Shown piece by piece: positions 62,009 through 64,000 of a stretch of 64,000 bases of DNA (position 1 is the stretch's first letter; each line of letters starts with the position of its first letter). This DNA is from an uncultured Aquimarina sp. Its GTDB lineage: Bacteria > Bacteroidota > Bacteroidia > Flavobacteriales > Flavobacteriaceae. The stretch covers positions 744,001 through 808,000 of the forward strand of contig CANMSO010000001.1 in NCBI GenBank assembly GCA_947500545.1, in the 5' to 3' direction. Below the pieces are notes generated by a model. The model made no database searches. It was not told where the DNA came from and saw nothing but the letters and a program-made list of their open reading frames with translations. Made by a program: the position numbers and the translations under genes.

Positions 62009-62870
62009 TAACCTTTTTAGATGAATGCACTACCCCAATGCTTGTATTGGAAAGATTTAAGCGTTTCATTTTAGAATTGATAATTTCACCTAACATTTTA
62101 TGGTACGACTCAAAATTATTAAGGTTTTTATGCCCTCCGCCGATAACTGTATATAGCCTTGTTAGCTTAGGTCTTATCTTAGATAGTTTAACACTGGATT
62201 TAAAAGGGATTAATCTATCTTGAGTACCATGTATGATATGAATTGGGCAGTTAACATATTTAAGCCACTTATAGGTAGGTATAGGATATCGCATAATTAG
62301 AGACACCGGCATAAAAGGAATAAACTTGCCAGCTACTTTACTTAAACTGTAATAAGGCGCATCTAGTATTAACATTTTTGGATTATTAATAGAGGCCAGT
62401 TTTGCGGCAAAACCGGATCCCATAGATCTTCCATAAAGAATGATATATTTTTCGTCTACCTTTTCTTTAAGTTTATTGTAAACGAACTGGAGATCCCTTT
62501 TTATTGCTTTAAAAGACCGTCGGCCGGTACTTTTACCAAATCCTCGATAATCCAACATGCATACGTCATAACCATGCCGGGTAAAATCTACAGCAAACTT
62601 ACCCCAACCTTTAATGCTCTTAGAGTTTCCTTTTAAGTATAACACCACTCCTTTTGGGTTTTCTACCTTAAAGTGAAGTCCATTAATAATCGCCCCATCC
62701 CTGGTTTCCAGGTTGTATTCTTCTACTACCTGATTATTATAATGAAACTCAAAATCCTTATCTAGCTTTTCGGGTTTAAAAATGAAGTACTCCTGCAGAT
62801 AGTATAAAGCTATACTTGCAACAATATATACGGCAAAAACAATGATTGCTATGTACCCCCAGTTTGACAT
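62001..62870 (-). CDS. Membrane-anchored alpha/beta hydrolase (first tandem copy)
   Basis: The 289-residue paralog of the next gene has the same N-terminal anchor (YIAIIVFAVYIVASIALYYL) and catalytic layout: nucleophile elbow YGRSMGSG, acid in HGTQDRLIPF and His in GGGHKNLNNF. An N-terminal motif (YFIFKPEKLDKDFEF) is shared with its neighbour (ILFQPEELPQDYTF). Duplicate genes probably have complementary substrates or work together. The SGG-to-KSTGRRSF stretch resembles the family. Confidence 0.84.
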   Translation of the reverse strand: MSNWGYIAIIVFAVYIVASIALYYLQEYFIFKPEKLDKDFEFHYNNQVVEEYNLETRDGAIINGLHFKVENPKGVVLYLKGNSKSIKGWGKFAVDFTRHGYDVCMLDYRGFGKSTGRRSFKAIKRDLQFVYNKLKEKVDEKYIILYGRSMGSGFAAKLASINNPKMLILDAPYYSLSKVAGKFIPFMPVSLIMRYPIPTYKWLKYVNCPIHIIHGTQDRLIPFKSSVKLSKIRPKLTRLYTVIGGGHKNLNNFESYHKMLGEIINSKMKRLNLSNTSIGVVHSSKKVNA

Positions 62871-62922
62871 ATTCCCTTTTGTAAGTAACTAATTTACAAA
62901 AAATTAAAATCAATTGCATAAA

Positions 62923-62946
62923 AAAATCCTGTCGAAACAGGATTTT
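62923..62946 (-). terminator. Rho-independent terminator
   Basis: Arms AAAATCCTGT and ACAGGATTTT enclose a 4-nt loop, TTCG on the minus strand, followed by seven T. It lies 22 bp after the stop of the outer-membrane protein gene at 62969. Confidence 0.85.
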
Positions 62947-62968
62947 AATTTTATAAATTACATTTTTT

Positions 62969-63571
62969 TTAACGTCTGGCATCATAAATCCTAAATCTGA
63001 CACCTACTCTCGCATAAACATCAAAAAATTTACTTCCGCCAGAAATTGAATTATCATTTAGGTTATCTACAAAATCGTTCATGACACCCACTTCTGCCAT
63101 AATATCAAACATTTCTCCTATCATTTGAGAGAAACCAGCGCCGTAAACTCCTCCTATAATCAATTTTTCATAAGCTTCACTATCCAATTCTATATCACCA
63201 ATTTCAAAATTTGTATTTGCTCTAAATGATGGGCCTACATTTACAAAAGCCCGAAACCTATCTTTACCTCGTCCAAATAGATATCTAAATTTAGGAGTTA
63301 TTCCAACTTGAAGAGTTTTTACATCCCCAATATTTTCTATTTCAGAATTACGTTGTAAGAGATCTAAGGAAAAAACAATACTAGTTCTTGCTCTTACACC
63401 CATAAGATATCCATAACCAGCATTTATAAAAAACCCAGCACCACTACTTGTTTCAGCATTATCGAGATTTAATTTAGAAAAGGTTGCACCACCGGATACT
63501 TCCCAACGATATTGACTATAAGAACTTGTTGACAGCGCAATGAAGACTACAAAAAGTATTATTTTTTTCAT
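62969..63571 (-). CDS. Outer-membrane beta-barrel protein (porin-like)
   Basis: The 200-residue protein has a signal peptide (MKKIILFVVFIALSTSSYSQ) and an alternating beta-strand pattern (YRWEVSGGATFSKLNLDN, AGFFINAGYGYLMGVRART, RFRAFVNVGPSFRANTNFEI) ending in an aromatic/Arg-type strand (VYARVGVRFRIYDARR). This fits an eight-strand outer-membrane barrel of the PorT/OmpW-like kind. A close paralog lies 134 bp upstream on the same strand. No ligand can be inferred. Confidence 0.75.
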   Translation of the reverse strand: MKKIILFVVFIALSTSSYSQYRWEVSGGATFSKLNLDNAETSSGAGFFINAGYGYLMGVRARTSIVFSLDLLQRNSEIENIGDVKTLQVGITPKFRYLFGRGKDRFRAFVNVGPSFRANTNFEIGDIELDSEAYEKLIIGGVYGAGFSQMIGEMFDIMAEVGVMNDFVDNLNDNSISGGSKFFDVYARVGVRFRIYDARR

Positions 63572-63705
63572 AATTGTATGTTTAGATTTGAGGTTATATG
63601 AATGACGAAAGTACTAAAATTTTAAAAAAAGAATTAGAAAGGTATTTAGAATTTTCAATCTCATCATTAATATAAATAGTTAAAGGTCTGTTTGTAAGGA
63701 AGAAT

Positions 63706-64000
63706 CTATAGCTTATAACTCATACCGATTCGAGCATAGTAATCAAAAAAAATACTCTTGCTATTTATGGTATAAAATTCTTTAAAGTTATTTTGAAAAT
63801 CGTTCATAAAGCCAGTTTCTACAATAATAGATGTTTTATTAGATATTTGATAGTTAAATCCTGCACTATAAACCCCTCCTATCACTAGTCGCTCAAAACT
63901 TTCCTGATCAATTTCCAAGCCATTTTCAATAGCATCAAAATTATATCTTAATGAAGGCGCTACACTTAAAAAAAACCTGAAATCGCTTTCTTTTTTACTA
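63706..64000 (-). CDS. Outer-membrane beta-barrel protein, partial (N-terminus outside window)
   Basis: The open frame runs from TAA at 63706 to the window edge with no stop, so the gene begins outside. Visible residues (SDFRFFLSVAPSLRYNFDAI, LVIGGVYSAGFNYQISNKTS, ETGFMNDFQNNFKEFY, YYARIGMSYKL) align with the C-terminal half of its neighbour at 62969 (IGGVYGAGF, VMNDFVDNL, VYARVGVRF). The two are tandem duplicates. Calling a start within the window, such as TTG 63918, is not justified. Confidence 0.75.
   Translation of the reverse strand, partial: SKKESDFRFFLSVAPSLRYNFDAIENGLEIDQESFERLVIGGVYSAGFNYQISNKTSIIVETGFMNDFQNNFKEFYTINSKSIFFDYYARIGMSYKL

Overview
The window looks like chromosomal DNA of a marine-type Flavobacteriaceae bacterium (Bacteroidota). 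I would guess something near Aquimarina, but the genus is a guess. The evidence is low GC, weak or absent Shine-Dalgarno sites, several matches to the Bacteroidota promoter pattern (TTG, 17-23 nt, TAnnTTTG), many Sec/lipobox lipoproteins, C-terminal type IX secretion (T9SS) sorting domains, menaquinone genes and a small membrane protein family typical of Flavobacteriaceae. I saw no tRNA, rRNA, CRISPR array, IS element or prophage.

Layout. 1-4.3 kb: end of a STAS-like gene, then an ECF42-type sigma factor, a penicillin-binding/beta-lactamase-fold lipoprotein and a YCII/DGPF protein, a recognised sigma-partner association. 4.3-4.7 kb: two tandem genes for cysteine-rich peptides with a bacteriocin/RiPP-like leader, one of them absent from routine ORF calling. 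4.9-9.5 kb: acyl-CoA ligase, Lrp regulator, LysE exporter, two GNAT acetyltransferases and a DUF4386-like membrane protein. 9.7-13.8 kb: a three-gene succinate dehydrogenase of the mycobacterial Sdh1-like type, with a Cys/His-rich membrane anchor. 14.1-19.9 kb: pullulanase, a T9SS metalloprotease and a PQQ sugar dehydrogenase. 19.9-25 kb: the most accessory-looking stretch, with a TIR-domain protein, an FRG-domain protein, a small orphan gene, a DMT transporter and a HipBA toxin-antitoxin pair with palindromic operators.

25-37 kb: housekeeping and envelope genes: SulP transporter (no canonical start codon), TauE exporter, two-domain cold-shock protein, pseudouridine synthase, a frameshifted repeat protein, CAT-like acetyltransferase, HAD phosphatase, EttA and a secreted nuclease. 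37-48 kb: acyl-CoA carboxylase beta subunit, a LytS-like sensor kinase split by an in-frame stop and its LytTR regulator, lipoproteins, a membrane-anchored TPR-AraC regulator and a secreted CARDB/T9SS protein. Two similar palindromes precede the two genes downstream of the AraC regulator. 48-56.6 kb, all on the minus strand: an M24 peptidase, a vWA/plug/TPR chimera and a menaquinone cluster (menA, UPF0173 hydrolase, menC, CPBP protease, menE). 56.8-60.3 kb: tandem GH13 amylases. 60.7-64 kb: a conserved small protein, tandem alpha/beta hydrolases and tandem outer-membrane barrels, the last running off the window.

Pathway links: pullulanase plus two GH13 lipoproteins suggest alpha-glucan use at the cell surface. 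The men genes make the quinone that the succinate dehydrogenase would reduce. The strongest candidates for undescribed biology are the TIR/FRG locus, the paired Cys-rich peptides and the vWA-plug-TPR protein.
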